A stretch of 64,000 nt of DNA from NCBI GenBank assembly GCA_029204225.1, contig CM055098.1, forward strand, positions 24,914,973-24,978,972, in the 5' to 3' direction. The DNA is from Diphasiastrum complanatum. Its lineage: Eukaryota > Streptophyta > Lycopodiopsida > Lycopodiales > Lycopodiaceae. The notes beneath the pieces were generated by a model. The model searched no databases. It was not told where the DNA came from and was given only the letters and a program-made list of their open reading frames with translations. The translations under genes were made by a program, and so were the position numbers. Below are positions 44,906-56,308 of this stretch, in pieces; position 1 is the first letter of the stretch, and the number at the start of each line of letters is the position of its first letter.

Positions 44906-45492
44906 ACTAAAACCTGAATATGTAGTAATGCAATAATTTAGTATCCATGCTAAGCATAGAACAAAGTTAAAAAATGACAATAATCTTATCGTCAAGAAAT
45001 GTGTGAGCGAGAACGTATGCGATATACTATAGAAATTCGTGACTTTGTCGCAACGAGAGCTTTGACAACATGTGTGCTTATGAATTCGCAGATGAGGTGA
45101 GTTATGCTTGGACTACGGTCCTTGAATAGATCAGACCCCTGCCTCATGCCGATTTGGAGCATGAGACTCAACTCACTTCTCACCGACCTCGAGCTTGTGT
45201 CGAGACCAAGTTGCCACGACTGACCTCACCTCAAGCCAACCTCAAACCTGAGCCGGGACCGTCCAGATCTAAACCTAACCCTAAACCTACTCTTGGGTCA
45301 ACCCTAACTCTAAGGATGCTGCCAAACATTAAGGCATCGTAGCTGCTGGAAATTTCAATTAATCAGTTACTTTCTAGGCTTGTTGCTCATTTGCATTTAG
45401 TTGTTTTTCTTGTTTTTAGTTTTATATGTTAACTATTTTAACGTGTCTATGCTTAGCATAAGTACATAGTTAGAATTTTTTTTAAGGTTACG
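44906..45492. other. no supported gene
   Basis: Short Pro/Thr-rich frame at 45154-45342 without recognisable features. Nothing else. Confidence 0.4.
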
Positions 45493-47245
45493 ATGTCAAA
45501 TAGTTCTACCTCTTCTATTCCAGTAGTTGTAACTCCATACGTTGCAACAAGTGCATCATCTTCATCTGATATTCCCAATGAAAGCTTTTTTTTTTATAAA
45601 GCCACTCCTATTGCTCAACATGTTTTCATAAATGATGTGGCATCATCATCATTTACCCATTCATCTTCTGAAATTCCTCACGCAAGTACTTTTCAAGAAA
45701 TGACACCTGTAACTTAATTTGTGTCAAATCTTTCGACCTCGTTCTCCTCTTCAGATACAAGCTTTGCACAATTAGAACAATATTAAAAATAGTTGATTAC
45801 AAAATCTGAGATTTGAAAAGTACGGAATATTATTTGCTGCTCATCCTGTTGTTTGCAAAAGCTAAGTATCAGAGAAATTGAAAAATTAAGATCAAATTTT
45901 TTTTTACGAAGTAAGGATGAGAGAAATTACTATTTGTGTGCAACAGTGAGGCCGGACAAAATCTCATTTTCGTATTTTTTAAATGCTTTGGAGGTTTGTC
46001 GCAAAGCTTACAAAGTAGTTCACGCAATCGGAAACTCACGGCTTCAACGAATTCATGCACGACTTCAGAAAGACCCAACATTACAGAGATCCTTACATGG
46101 TCGAACTGTTTTTCCAGATGTTTTAGCTGCAACTGCTTGGCTAAAGCATTTCATAGATGTGCATGGAGAGAAATTGCCTAATTCCTTATATTTTCATTTG
46201 CCGGATAATTTTACAAAATTAGAAATATTTTTGATATACAAAGAGTTTGCCAAAAAAAAAAAATGTTTCCTATTTGAGTTACTCATATTTTCTTAGAATT
46301 TGAAAAAGAGATTTTGGACTGCTAAAGATTCTCAAAAAATCAGGAATGATAGTATGCTCCACTTGCGAGTTGTTAAAGTCTGTAAAACAACTTACAAAGA
46401 CCAATGATGAGAAAGGTATATATTAATCCAATTTGTCATTCATTTTAATACTTTCTTTTTTGAAAAAATTTAAGTTACGATTTTTTTCAATATCGTTATG
46501 GTATGATCTTTATTCTATTAAATAAGTGAATCATTGTATTTCTAGTGGATGCTGCAAAAGCTCTTCAAGTGCACCATATCTACTGGATGATACTTGACAT
46601 ATAGATCAACAGAATACACATACACTGTAATGTAGTAGTCTGATGCTAGTAAGCAATCAAGACGAAATACAGACAACAAGTCCGCCTATGTGCGAGACAA
46701 GCTCTGTGATCAGAATCCATAGAGATCTAATTGTCCGCTAGTAAAACAAGACGATTACTCGTGAGAGAACCGTGTTTCTCCAATGAATGACATCCATTTT
46801 GGATTGCCAAAGTACTTGGTTTTATTCAAAATAGCAATCAAACATTGTACTACGTGTCCTTTGGTTGCGCACCATTTCAACAAATGCTTTTTTGAGATGG
46901 TATGAACTTGAAATGTTGCAAGTAGATCCAAAGGGCAAGAGAAAGAGATTGCCAAAAAATCAACCAAGAGTCGACGATTTGAATCTATAAGATGTAGATG
47001 TTTTGGCATTTAATTTTGAATTAACAATGACCAATCCTCTACGAAAGTCAACTATATCTATATTAAAATACGACTTGGATTACTGGAAAAACTATTATCC
47101 TCCACTTGTCATCAACAGAGAAAAGCTGATTTACAAGGTTTTTTGTCAACATTAGACGCAGATTCTGAGAAAGATATGCCAATTGTCTCTGATGAAGAAA
47201 ACAGGTCTTCTACTTCATCAGCTGAAAATGAGTGTTGAGAATATG
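45493..47245 (+). pseudogene. transposase-like pseudogene, interrupted by an LTR fragment
   Basis: A Ser/Thr-rich N-terminal frame (45493-45717) precedes a 147-codon frame from ATG 45853: YYLCATVRPDKISFSYFLNA, LEVCRKAYKVVHAIGNSRLQ, RIHARLQKDPT, then a His-rich segment TAWLKHFIDVHGEKLPNSLY. The VCRKAY...GNSRLQRI arrangement resembles the N-terminal part of DDE-type transposase-like proteins found in animals and early-diverging plants. After frame breaks and an LTR fragment (46600-46795), coding-like sequence resumes (PKGKRKRLPKNQPRVDDLNL, about 46930-46985). Start, frame and domain boundaries are approximate; the family link is from memory. Confidence 0.5.
46600..46795 (+). repeat. LTR fragment of group A inside the transposase-like pseudogene
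   Basis: GTCCGCCTATGTGCGAGACA (about 46680) and TCGTGAGAGAACCGTGTTTCT (about 46758) match element A's LTR at 34570-34670 and 38700-38795. Only about 200 bp remain. Confidence 0.75.
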
Positions 47246-48688
47246 TCAAGTTCTGAATTGAGAGGCATCAATGAAAATTCCTTAGAAAATGTACTTTAAA
47301 AAAAAGAATGTGCAAACATAATTTAAGTTGTTTTGTATTTTAATGGGATTTTGAGTTTCAAAAATCATTTGTTCTCTTGAATTATTATTTCATTTGTGAT
47401 TATGATGGTTTTATGAAGTTTGCAACAAAAAACTTGTAGTTCTTGTATTTTTTGGCTTTTTCTAAAAATAAAATTTAGAGATTCATTAAAAAAATCCATG
47501 ATTTTAGCCTAAAACTAGGACCATTAGAAAACACCAAAAAAGATTACTCTTTTTCAGGTCAAAGTCCCAAAACATATGTCATTATGTTTTTGGGTGACAC
47601 GAGCGTGGTGGGCTATGTTTTTTTGAAGGATTTAGGCTTTTCATGGCAGTCTAGGGTGAAGCTCTGGTGTAGGTTGGGTTTTTGCTTTGTTCAAATCAGT
47701 GCCAGTCATGACCAAGCAATATATCTAATGGAGGAAATCCGGAGTGACAAGCTCAAAGAAAGAGTTTCTCTCCTTTCTTTCCTCGTTCCAAGAAGCTTCC
47801 AAAAAATATGCGAAGAGACAAACTTACATGGTTTTGTAATGCATATCGCTTTCGTTGGATTCATGCTTCTCAATTGTTGGAACATATTATCGAATACATG
47901 GTGGATGATTATCATAAGCCAGATGGCATAGTCATAGATTCTCATGTTTGTTTACTACAAGAAGTTGTAAACAAAAGAGTGTGCATCCTAGCTCAAGATC
48001 TCCTTCTCATGCAATTGGGTATTGGCAGTCAAAGCAACCCATGAGACTACACGCTACTAGGCGGATTGTGAGGTAGCCAGGTGACTGACATATAATCGTT
48101 GAGGTAATTATTTCTAACCACCTACATGAGGGCCAAACACAATACAATGATGCTCCCTACCATGAACACTCGATTCTTTTGACCACCTCATCTATCTCTT
48201 ATGTGCTTTTTATCCTACCATCTCGTTGCAAGTATGGAGAGAAGGAGAGAGCGTCGATGAAAGTCGAGCAAGCTTGTTCTGGCAACTATTGGAGCATTTA
48301 TAAAGCTATATAGAGCAACAACGAGACTTCCATGCTTACCTGAAAAAGAAAAGCCTCTTCACAACCTACTAACGTGCCAATGCCAAGCCAAATCTCAAGG
48401 AAGTCTTTGTATTCCCTCCCCATTAGGAGTTTGCTCATGCAATTCATATTTTTCAGTTATACGGTTGGCGTACGCCCACTATTAATTTTTTCCGGCGATT
48501 ATTGGAAGGTTTTTGGAAGGCCAATATCCTTTGTCCTTGATTGACATCATTTAATTTAAGAGTGATTTATTTCTCATTTACTTGTCATATCAGTCACTTT
48601 TTCTCTTCGCCATAGGGTATTTCGCGAGCGGTTTTCTGACTCCTTGATTCTCTGATTCTATTGCAAAATTTTCTATCTTCGTTCTATG
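47246..48688. other. mostly non-coding; two weak plus-strand frames
   Basis: Frames at 47584-47931 and 47808-48044 overlap and could be one frameshifted coding remnant (FCNAYRFRWIHASQLLEHII; HKPDGIVIDSHVCLLQEVVN). I do not recognise it. The rest is AT-rich. Confidence 0.3.
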
Positions 48689-49898
48689 AATGAAATGGCA
48701 TCCACCAGAGTATGGAAGGCTAGGGCCGAAATTCCGTATGAAAAATGGAGAGTTGGAGCAGAATTGTTTAAATTGAATACAATTAAATACAAAGACAATT
48801 CGCTCTAACTACTGAGATTTGTAATGAGATGGCAGATAGTGTCAGGATCAGAGAAAATGTGTGTTATTTTTCAGTGCGCCACAGAGTTGTTGAGTTGAAC
48901 AAAGAAAATTTTGCGGAATGTTTTGGATTACCAACTACAGGTTCTATCAAGAAAGCAAAAAAAATAACAGATCTCGCATTGTTGGAGAAATGGTTCGACT
49001 TGTCTGAGGACGAGGATTCTATTTAGCAGAAAACGAAAGACTACAAGGTCAGCTACCTAAAGGATCTTGCCACCATAGGATTTGTAAAATGGATGTGCGA
49101 CATTATATTTGGCGCTGACAAAAACGGCACTATATCAGCTTCAAATTTAGGATACCTACTCCAATCATTTGATGAAGAGCCAGTCGATTTTGCGACAATA
49201 TCGTATCAGATGTTTATCAAAGCTCTGAAAAAGTTGTAGAATATTAGGCTGTGGGGAGCTCAATTGAGCCATCTGGCTGCACATTTGAATTTGTTGAATG
49301 AAGAAGAAGCAGGGCTTATGATAAGAACGGTCACCCGTACCGTGGAATACATGTTTGAAGACGTTGCTGAAACAAGTGCAACACATTGTACTACGGGAAG
49401 AGACCGTAATTCAGAAGCAGAGGCGATGGATGCCTCCCAACGGTTGCTTGAGGACGTATTGAAAGACTATCAAGCTACTGCTACGATGATTGAAGAAGAA
49501 AAGGATATGACACAAAGCCCTAAATTCCAGAAGGAAACTCTTGAAGATGATGACGAGGAAGAGGTGTGCGAAGAGGACTCCCAGTTGCCAAAGAAATCTA
49601 AGGAGACGTCCGAAAATTGGACCGTAAGTCTATTGATACAGAAGCTCTAAAGTTTGATCTGTTAGACTTAGTTTCTACCACAATTTATCTAATGCTGCAG
49701 ACATTCCTGGGGAATTTGATTGAATATATTAGAACTCGAGAAAAGGAAAGGTATGAGCTCAGTAGACTACAGGGTCGAATAGAAGATCAGCAAGAGTTAA
49801 TCTCTATATTATCTGCTGATGCTGCTAAAGTGCCAGAATTAATGCTGCTGATGAACTCGAAGGATGCTAAAGTAAATGATTTAAAGACTAATGACTAA
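48689..49898 (+). pseudogene. unidentified plant transposon-associated protein relic, coiled-coil C-terminus
   Basis: A plus-strand coding sequence with few breaks: start MNEMASTRVWKARAEIPYEK at 48687, frame change near 48805, then VVELNKENFAECFGLPTTGS, a stop at 49024, DYKVSYLKDLATIGFVKWMC, a stop at 49237, RLWGAQLSHLAAHLNLLNEE, an acidic stretch DDDEEEVCEED (49545-49580), frame change near 49620, and a coiled-coil-like tail (YELSRLQGRIEDQQELISIL). The LN.ENFAECFGLPT pattern reminds me of plant proteins annotated as putative transposon proteins or retrotransposon ORF1. About 400 residues would have been encoded. Function unknown. Confidence 0.5.
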
Positions 49899-50464
49899 TT
49901 ACAGTTGTAGTTAATAAAGGAAAAAAGATTTACAGAGAGTTCAGTTGCTGCGCGAGGTCGAAGAACTAAGAGGTGACGTCTCGAACAAGAAAAACCACCT
50001 GCTGATGGAGCAAAGTGAAAATTTCACTTTCAAAAATCAAAATTCAAAATTATAGAAAGAGCTTGATGATATTAAACTCAAGCATACGGTTGCACAAACT
50101 TATCAAGCAGAGAGGCTAATGTATAAAGCAAAGCTTCATATCTTTATAGAACTTGCCCTTGGAATTTTATTTTGCAAAAAATGATAATTTCATGAAATTT
50201 TTTTATTTATTTCAAATAAAAAATGTGTTAGATAACGGCCCTTCAGGCCCATTATGACAAATTGCAAGGGCGAGCCCTTCAGTGGTCATAGAATCCTAAA
50301 TTCCCTTGGGATTTCCAACACGTGGCAACTTGTCATTGGTGCAAGGGTTACCTTTGTGTCCCATGCCAATCAAATACATCACTTCTTGCCTCCTTGTTCT
50401 TTTGGTAGTTGTGTAAAATTATGAAATGATGAAATTCTATTATTAGAAAAAGAGACATTGTGAA
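49899..50464. other. decaying continuation, then non-coding
   Basis: To about 50140 there are still coding-like pieces with stops (GRRTKR; HAQAYGCTN-like). Beyond that, none. Confidence 0.35.
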
Positions 50465-50525
<61 letters not shown>

Positions 50526-50798
50526 CTTTGTACGTGAATGAGAGAGAGTGAAATGTGATCTCGAGAGATAAAGAGAGAATTTTGGTGTGAGAGTGAAGCC
50601 TTTTCTTGATAAATTGTAAGTGTGTGTGTGAAGTAAAATTGTAAGAAACTATGTGGCTTATTCTCACATGACGACTATGAATGAAACATGCATACAGAAT
50701 CGACATGTATTTGAAGAGTGAAATTTTGGCATGTATAATGCCACTTGAATTTTAATGAAATGAGGTGTCAGAAAAAAGAACAAAAGAGAGAATTGAGG

Positions 50799-50842
<44 letters not shown>

Positions 50843-50948
50843 CATTAAAATTGATAGGTTAAAATTTTGGTGTGAGTAAATTTTTAAAATTGTGAGAGAG
50901 TAAAAGAAAGAAATTTCTAACTTGAATTATTTGTATGTTTGAGAGAGG

Positions 50949-50982
<34 letters not shown>

Positions 50983-51184
50983 GAGAGATCATATAGACAT
51001 TTTTAAATTGTGAGTGAGAGAGATTATTTTAAGCTGTAGGTGGATTAGAGTTAATAAATGTAAAATGAGAGTGAAATGAAATGTGAGAAAAAGAGAGATC
51101 AAAATGATGCATGGAATGACTTGGAGATAGAAACTTGGTATGAGAGTAAAGCCTGTAAATTGTGAGAAAGAAATAGAGAAAGAT

Positions 51185-51222
<38 letters not shown>

Positions 51223-51377
51223 GGGGGGGGGGGGGGGAGAGATGTCATCATCATCATCAAAATTGTAGGAGAGATTAAAATTCTCATTTTGGTGCAAGAG
51301 TTAAACATAATGTGGCGTTTTTAAATTGTGAAAAAAATGTGTATGTAAATGTGTGTGTGTGTGTGTGTGTGTGTGTG
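50465..51377 (+). repeat. cluster of (GT)n, (GA)n and (G)n microsatellites
   Basis: GT 50465-50487 followed by GA 50488-50522; GA 50802-50841; GT 50950-50979; GT 51185-51207, GA 51208-51222, then about 15 G; GT 51351-51377. All run GT/GA on the plus strand, and the DNA between is also rich in GTGAGAGA words. It has no gene. Confidence 0.93.
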
Positions 51378-51899
51378 AGCACACGCGCGTGTGAGATTGA
51401 CATGAGCTTTATTTTAAATTATGTGTGAGAGAGAGATTTATAGGTTATTTAAATATCTTATTTTGATGTATCTAATAAAGAAAGAAAAAAGATATTTAAT
51501 GCAAACATGAAAGTGTTGAATACTAATTATAAATCTCAATCCTAGAGGTGAGCTTGAAGCGATCAGTAACCTTTGGAGAGTATTTGAAACTTATAATTGA
51601 GTCTGTTGGCCTTCTCTTGAAAAGGCAATAGTATGTGTAGAGGTAAGTCAATGGAGTTTAGGAAAAAAGTCAACATTAAGGGATAAATATTGGAGGCGGT
51701 CTCAACTTTGTAGGCTTGGACTTTAGTTAAGGGCCCAACAGCCCACATGTAAGTGACTATGCATGCATCGAAAATAGCAAACTACATTTGGTGAATGGAA
51801 AGATGTTTTGGGGACTATTTGCATGAAAGAGTTTCATGGCTTGCATGTCAAAAAACCATTTAGTTTATATGTCAATCAGACACGTTTATACAAGACATT
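51378..51899. other. no supported gene
   Basis: GA-rich start, otherwise unremarkable. Confidence 0.4.
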
Positions 51900-53010
51900 T
51901 GTTGGAACCTGTGATTAATCGTAATTCTGATTCCTATTCTGTCTAGATAGAGTCGAACTCTTAGCCACAGCTATTGTTGTGCACTAAGATCTATCCTCTT
52001 CTGACACTGTAAATCTGATTTAAGTTTATGAACGTTATATAATGTTTAATAACAACAGAAATATATGTATTGTAAGCAAGCATCCAAATCATTCGCAAAT
52101 TACACACCATAGACAGAATGACGCAACTCTATTTTCATAAATAAGTTTACAACAATATTTTCAAGCGCTTTTCCAGATCAGCGTCGTGTGGGCGTAAGAG
52201 AGGTATTCTCTCTCACGAGGAACTAGCTACTACTAATTCTCTATCTATTTGTGTGACAATGTGTGTCTGCTACTACATGACTAACACTGACGCATAAAAA
52301 ACAACCAACTCATTTCTCTCGTTCATCTCGTTTATATAGGAATAGAGAAAATGGAAGTTTATGCTAATCATTTGATTACAAGAAACTGGTTAAGCTCGTT
52401 TTAATGGCTTCTACTTGTGCGTCGTCGTCGTCCATGGAGTCTGTTCTCCATGTTGGTACTTCGTTGATCTTCCCTGGTACTTGGTGAAGATCTGTCGCTT
52501 TTGTAGCCATCTGTGAGTCGTATGTGACTGCAAATGTTTCCTTGTGGTGTCTCTACAGTCATGAAGGTCCTTTGGCAAACAACCACAGACAGTATGTAGC
52601 AGGGGCTTCTGCGGTGCTCGGGCGGTTCGTCTCTTTGAGAGGAGAGAACCGTTGTGAACCGTAAGTTTTGACTTTATAGTGGCCTTCGGTCAGCTTCCTT
52701 CGTGGACTACTTTGTAGGTGACCGCAAGATCCAGCTTGGCGGTTGCCTTCGGCTTATTTCGCATTGGATCGTAGGTTGGTCTCTTACGCTTCGTCTTCGG
52801 TCTGTTGCCTTGGTCTTCGTATGTGGGCCGCAATTGTTGACTTGTGGTTTCCTTCGGTTTGGTTTCGGTTCATTGCCTTGAACATTGAAAAAGTTTGCAA
52901 GCCATATGTGAGGCTCCTTTGGTAGCCTTCGGTCTTCGCTAGTTGACCGCAAGTGGGTGGGTACTTGCGGTTTCCTTCGGTTTTTCTTGGCCTCGTACTG
53001 AACCATATGC
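51900..53010 (-). repeat. 3' LTR-side sequence of copia element L (group A)
   Basis: On the minus strand it ends ...GGTTCCAACA at 51900. The block at about 52180-52230 (minus: CTCGTGAGAGAGAATACCTC, then TTACGCCCACACGACGCTG) matches group A LTRs. The upper part, 52660-53010, is built of diverged repeats of GGTTTCCTTCGGTTT and GACCGCAAGT-type words. The LTR start is not defined. Confidence 0.55.
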
Positions 53011-53505
53011 TTTGCGTTGTAGTGGCCTTTGTTGCCTTTGTGGTCGGAAAGAACATAGTTCTTAGCTCGTCCTTCTCAACCATGTCTTTGATCAAATGAT
53101 ACTTGATCGCAATGTGCTTTGTTCTTGAATGAAACACAGAATCCTTTGTCAGATGTATAGCAAAAGTGTTGTCCATGTACAACGCCAGCAGTTCGTTGGT
53201 GCTCTCTCCTAGTCCATCTAGGAACTGTTTGAGCCATGTCAGCTCATTAGCCATCTTGGTTGCAACAACATACTCTACCTTACAAGAAGATTGGACAGTT
53301 ATAGTCTGTTTCCTGTGGACCCACATGACAATTGCATCTGCTGTGATGGTACAGCCTCCTGAGACGCTCTTGGAGTCGTCTTTGATTGATGTCCAGCTCG
53401 CATCACTGTAGGACTTCACCTGAAATCTCGCATCATGGAAATAGCAAAGCCCATAGTCCTTTGTATGCTGTAGGTATTAGGATCCTCTTGGCAGTTTTCC
53501 AGTGT
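53011..53505 (-). pseudogene. copia element L: RNase H
   Basis: Minus strand: IHWKTAKRILIP (about 53470-53500), after a frame break KDYGLCYFHDA, SYSDASWTSIKDDSKSVSGG (catalytic Asp), SSCKVEYVVATKMANELTWL, MDNTFAIHLTKDSVFHSRT and KHIAIKYHLIKDMVEKDELR. It is close in sequence to the RNase H at 10.1-10.4 kb. The Glu of the usual SCEAEY is Lys-shifted (SCKVEY). RT is missing because element D's LTR begins at 53510. Confidence 0.88.
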
Positions 53506-53509
53506 ATAA

Positions 53510-54010
53510 TGTGAGAAATTCAACTAGTTTGATCATATTTGCTACATTTCTATATTTGACAAATTGAGGCCAACTTTATATTAGACTTAGAGTTTGACTT
53601 TTCAAAGTTAATTAGTCTAAATTTCATTTGAATAAAGTGTGGAAAATGTAGAAGCCAAGTTTGAGTAGATTCAAATTTAAATGTTGGGTACATTGAATCT
53701 AGACCCAAAAATAGTAGGGTTTACATTTTGGAGGGGAAGCCAAGTGGCCAAATAGGGTTTTGTTCGAAATCAATGATAAACTTCATTGTTCCTGTTTATG
53801 AGATACATTAATATTGACAGTTGTGACCAGCTGTCATTAGCCGTAGGGTAGTCTATTAGTCTACTCATAGGTCTTCTCTCTCTATCAAGGGTTCAAGGTT
53901 TATTTGTACATTTTACATTCAGTATGTTGTAGAGTGATAGTGTGATTGTGCATGTTCTTCTTCCGGCTTCTTGTGGTGAATGCTTGATGTTGCATATCTG
54001 ATCGTTGACA
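53510..54010 (+). repeat. 5' LTR of copia element D, about 501 bp
   Basis: It begins TGTGAGAAATTC and ends TCGTTGACA at 54010, immediately before the primer site. It is placed where RNase H of element L ends, so D inserted into or replaced L. 53720-53770 is shared with the LTR of element B. Confidence 0.82.
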
Positions 54011-54022
54011 TGGTATCAGAGC
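54011..54022 (+). other. primer binding site of element D
   Basis: TGGTATCAGAGC, a perfect complement of plant initiator tRNA-Met, directly adjoining the LTR. Confidence 0.95.
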
Positions 54023-55045
54023 AGCGATAATCCTGCGTGCCTGATCAGTGGATACAGCTTGTCACAGGCTCCGCAATGAAGTGAGAAAGTCCTTCACGGG
54101 AGGTGAAAGCTTGGAGAGACAATAACGGCTGGAAGAAATCCTTCTTTGGTGTATTTTGCAAGTTTGGAGCTCAAAATCATCAGTGGGGAATGAAGACATT
54201 GTCCCGGAGGCATCAGAAAGGCCAAGGCAGCATCAGATAAATTGAAAATCTATTGAGTGGGGAGATTTTTACAACACTTCCTAGTTGTTGTGAAAAGCAC
54301 AGTCCCGGAGACATAAAAAAGGCCAGGGCAGTATCAGACAGATTGAAAATCTGTTGAGTGGGGGAGATTTTTACAATAATTCAAAGTTGTTGTGGAAAGT
54401 GCTATTTGTGTGAGAGGTTTGCCAAGAAATCTCTCGTTTGTCTGTTTGGAGTACCACAAATCAAACTAGACAATGTCTAGTACTGCCATTCAGAGTTAGG
54501 AGGCTTCTGCTTGGAATATCGCAAATCATAATAGACAATGTCTAGAACTGTCATTCAGAGTTAGGAGGCTTCATAATTTTCACATTACTGATCTCGGTCT
54601 TTTGAACGATCACACATTTCGAAATCTTTGCAAAGAGGAGGCGGCGTAGCCGTCGCACCGAAGTGGGAAATCTAGAATATTCTCTTTGAAAGTTCTGATA
54701 TTCTCTCTACTTCTCATCTTTTCCATACCAATATCGGATCGATGCGCCAGAGGTAGAAAAAATCCTAAACAGTCGTACATCCGCGCGTCGTACAAATATA
54801 GCATATTCGTACCAATATCAGATCCACGCGCCAAAAGTAAAGAAAATACTGAGCAGTTGTACATCCGTGCATCATACTGATATCGCATACTCATACCAAT
54901 ATCATATCCACGCACACGAGCTAAAGAGAATCTTGAGCAGTCGTGCACCCGTGCGTCGTACCGATATCAGGTTTCCAACCAAAAAAAAAAAATTATAGTT
55001 CTGTGGTGTGATAAATTTTGTGATCTAGATTCATCTATCCAGTAA
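54023..55045 (+). repeat. element D leader with three separate tandem repeats
   Basis: GTCCCGGAG...: two copies of about 101 bp from 54201 and 54302. CAATGTCTAG...: two copies 65 bp apart (54471, 54536), sharing TTCAGAGTTAGGAGGCTTC. TACCAATATC...: three 84-bp copies from 54726, 54810 and 54894. No long conserved frame; it lies between primer site and gag. Confidence 0.88.
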
Positions 55046-56308
55046 TGGCAACTCTAAGCGAGAGTGTCCTTAATGAGTCAAGCAAATTGGAAGGTGCCGG
55101 CAACTATGCAGTTTGGAAATTCAAACCGAAGAACACTGTTGATGGAAAAGGAGCTATGGAAGATCGTGACAAGTGAAGAGACAAGACCAGTGATTGAAGA
55201 AGATCAGTGGACATTTGATAGGAGAAAACGGAAAGCCCAAAATGTCATCAACCTATCAGTTAGAGATGCAATTATTCCCTATATTTCAGATTCAAAAGGA
55301 CCAAAAGAAGCATGGGATACATTGAAGGCATTGTTTGAAACGACAAATACATCTCGAATACTATTTCTGAAGACGAAGTTGCATACATTGCGGATGGATG
55401 ATGGTGCAACTATTGTCGATCACATACTGAAGATCAAAGAGATCTGTGACCAATTAGCAGCAGTTGGAGAGCGAGTAAAAGATCGTGAGATCGTGCAATT
55501 GACATTGAATAGTCTGAGTGAGTCACATTAGATTTTTGTGACGAGTATAGCCACAAGAGAAAATCTTCCAACCTATGAAGAACTAGGTGGATTGCTTTTC
55601 CAAGAAGAGCAACGTCAAGAGAACTTAAATCATCGTAACAGGAGCTATGATCAAGCTCTTGCAGTTAGAGGACGAGGTGGAAGATTTGGTCGTAGAAGGT
55701 ATCAATCGAGAGGAGGAAACTCAAGCCGGGGATCATTTCAACAATTTCATGAGCAAGTCATTGATAGTCCAAACCGAGGCAATTGGAATCAAGGTGGAGG
55801 TCAAGGACACGGCTATTTAAGACAAAATAAACCTGAAAATTGTAGGGACTACAACAAACCTGGCCACTGGGAGCGTGAATGCTTCAAGAAACAGAAGGAG
55901 ATGGAACAAAGAAAAGACAAATGGCAAGCGGGAAATGATGTTGATCAACATCAATTTGATGACTATTATTATGAAGATAATTATACTGATCAACATCAAT
56001 ACGATGATGATCAATATGAAGATGATGTAGGTGAGAGTTCAAAATTGTTCATTACAGCATTAATGACGAGTGATGAAGCCAAGGATACCTGGTACATTGA
56101 TAGTGGTGCATCCAAACACATGACTTCAAGGAAAGAGTGGTCTTCCAAACTCAAGGAAACTGACAATGGTGATGAAGTTGGACAAGTTGATGGAAAATTG
56201 CTATCTGTTAAAGGAGTTGGAGTGGTATTAGTGAAGTTAGCCAGTGGGAAGATAAATCAGATAAGCAATGTACAATATGTACCTGGCTTACCTAACAATC
56301 TACTATAG
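55046..56308 (+). pseudogene. copia element D gag and protease
   Basis: ATG 55046 starts gag (LNESSKLEGAGNYAVWKF); a frame change follows near 55120, then ELWKIVTSEETRPVIEEDQW, EAWDTLKALFETTNTSRILF, LKTKLHTLRMDDGATIVDHI and LQQ-type gag end. A stop sits at 55529. A Gly/Arg-rich region (VRGRGGRFGRRRYQSRGG) precedes a knuckle CRDYNKPGHWEREC in which Tyr replaces the second Cys. A Tyr/Asp-rich spacer and protease WYIDSGASKHMTSRKEW (56090-56140) follow, ending at 56308. Gag packages RNA and the protease matures it. Confidence 0.92.

Noticed and set aside
54610-54948. Minus-strand frame with repeated YDARMY segments
   Set aside because: The regularity comes from the 84-bp (28-codon) tandem repeat in element D's leader; there is no other support for coding.
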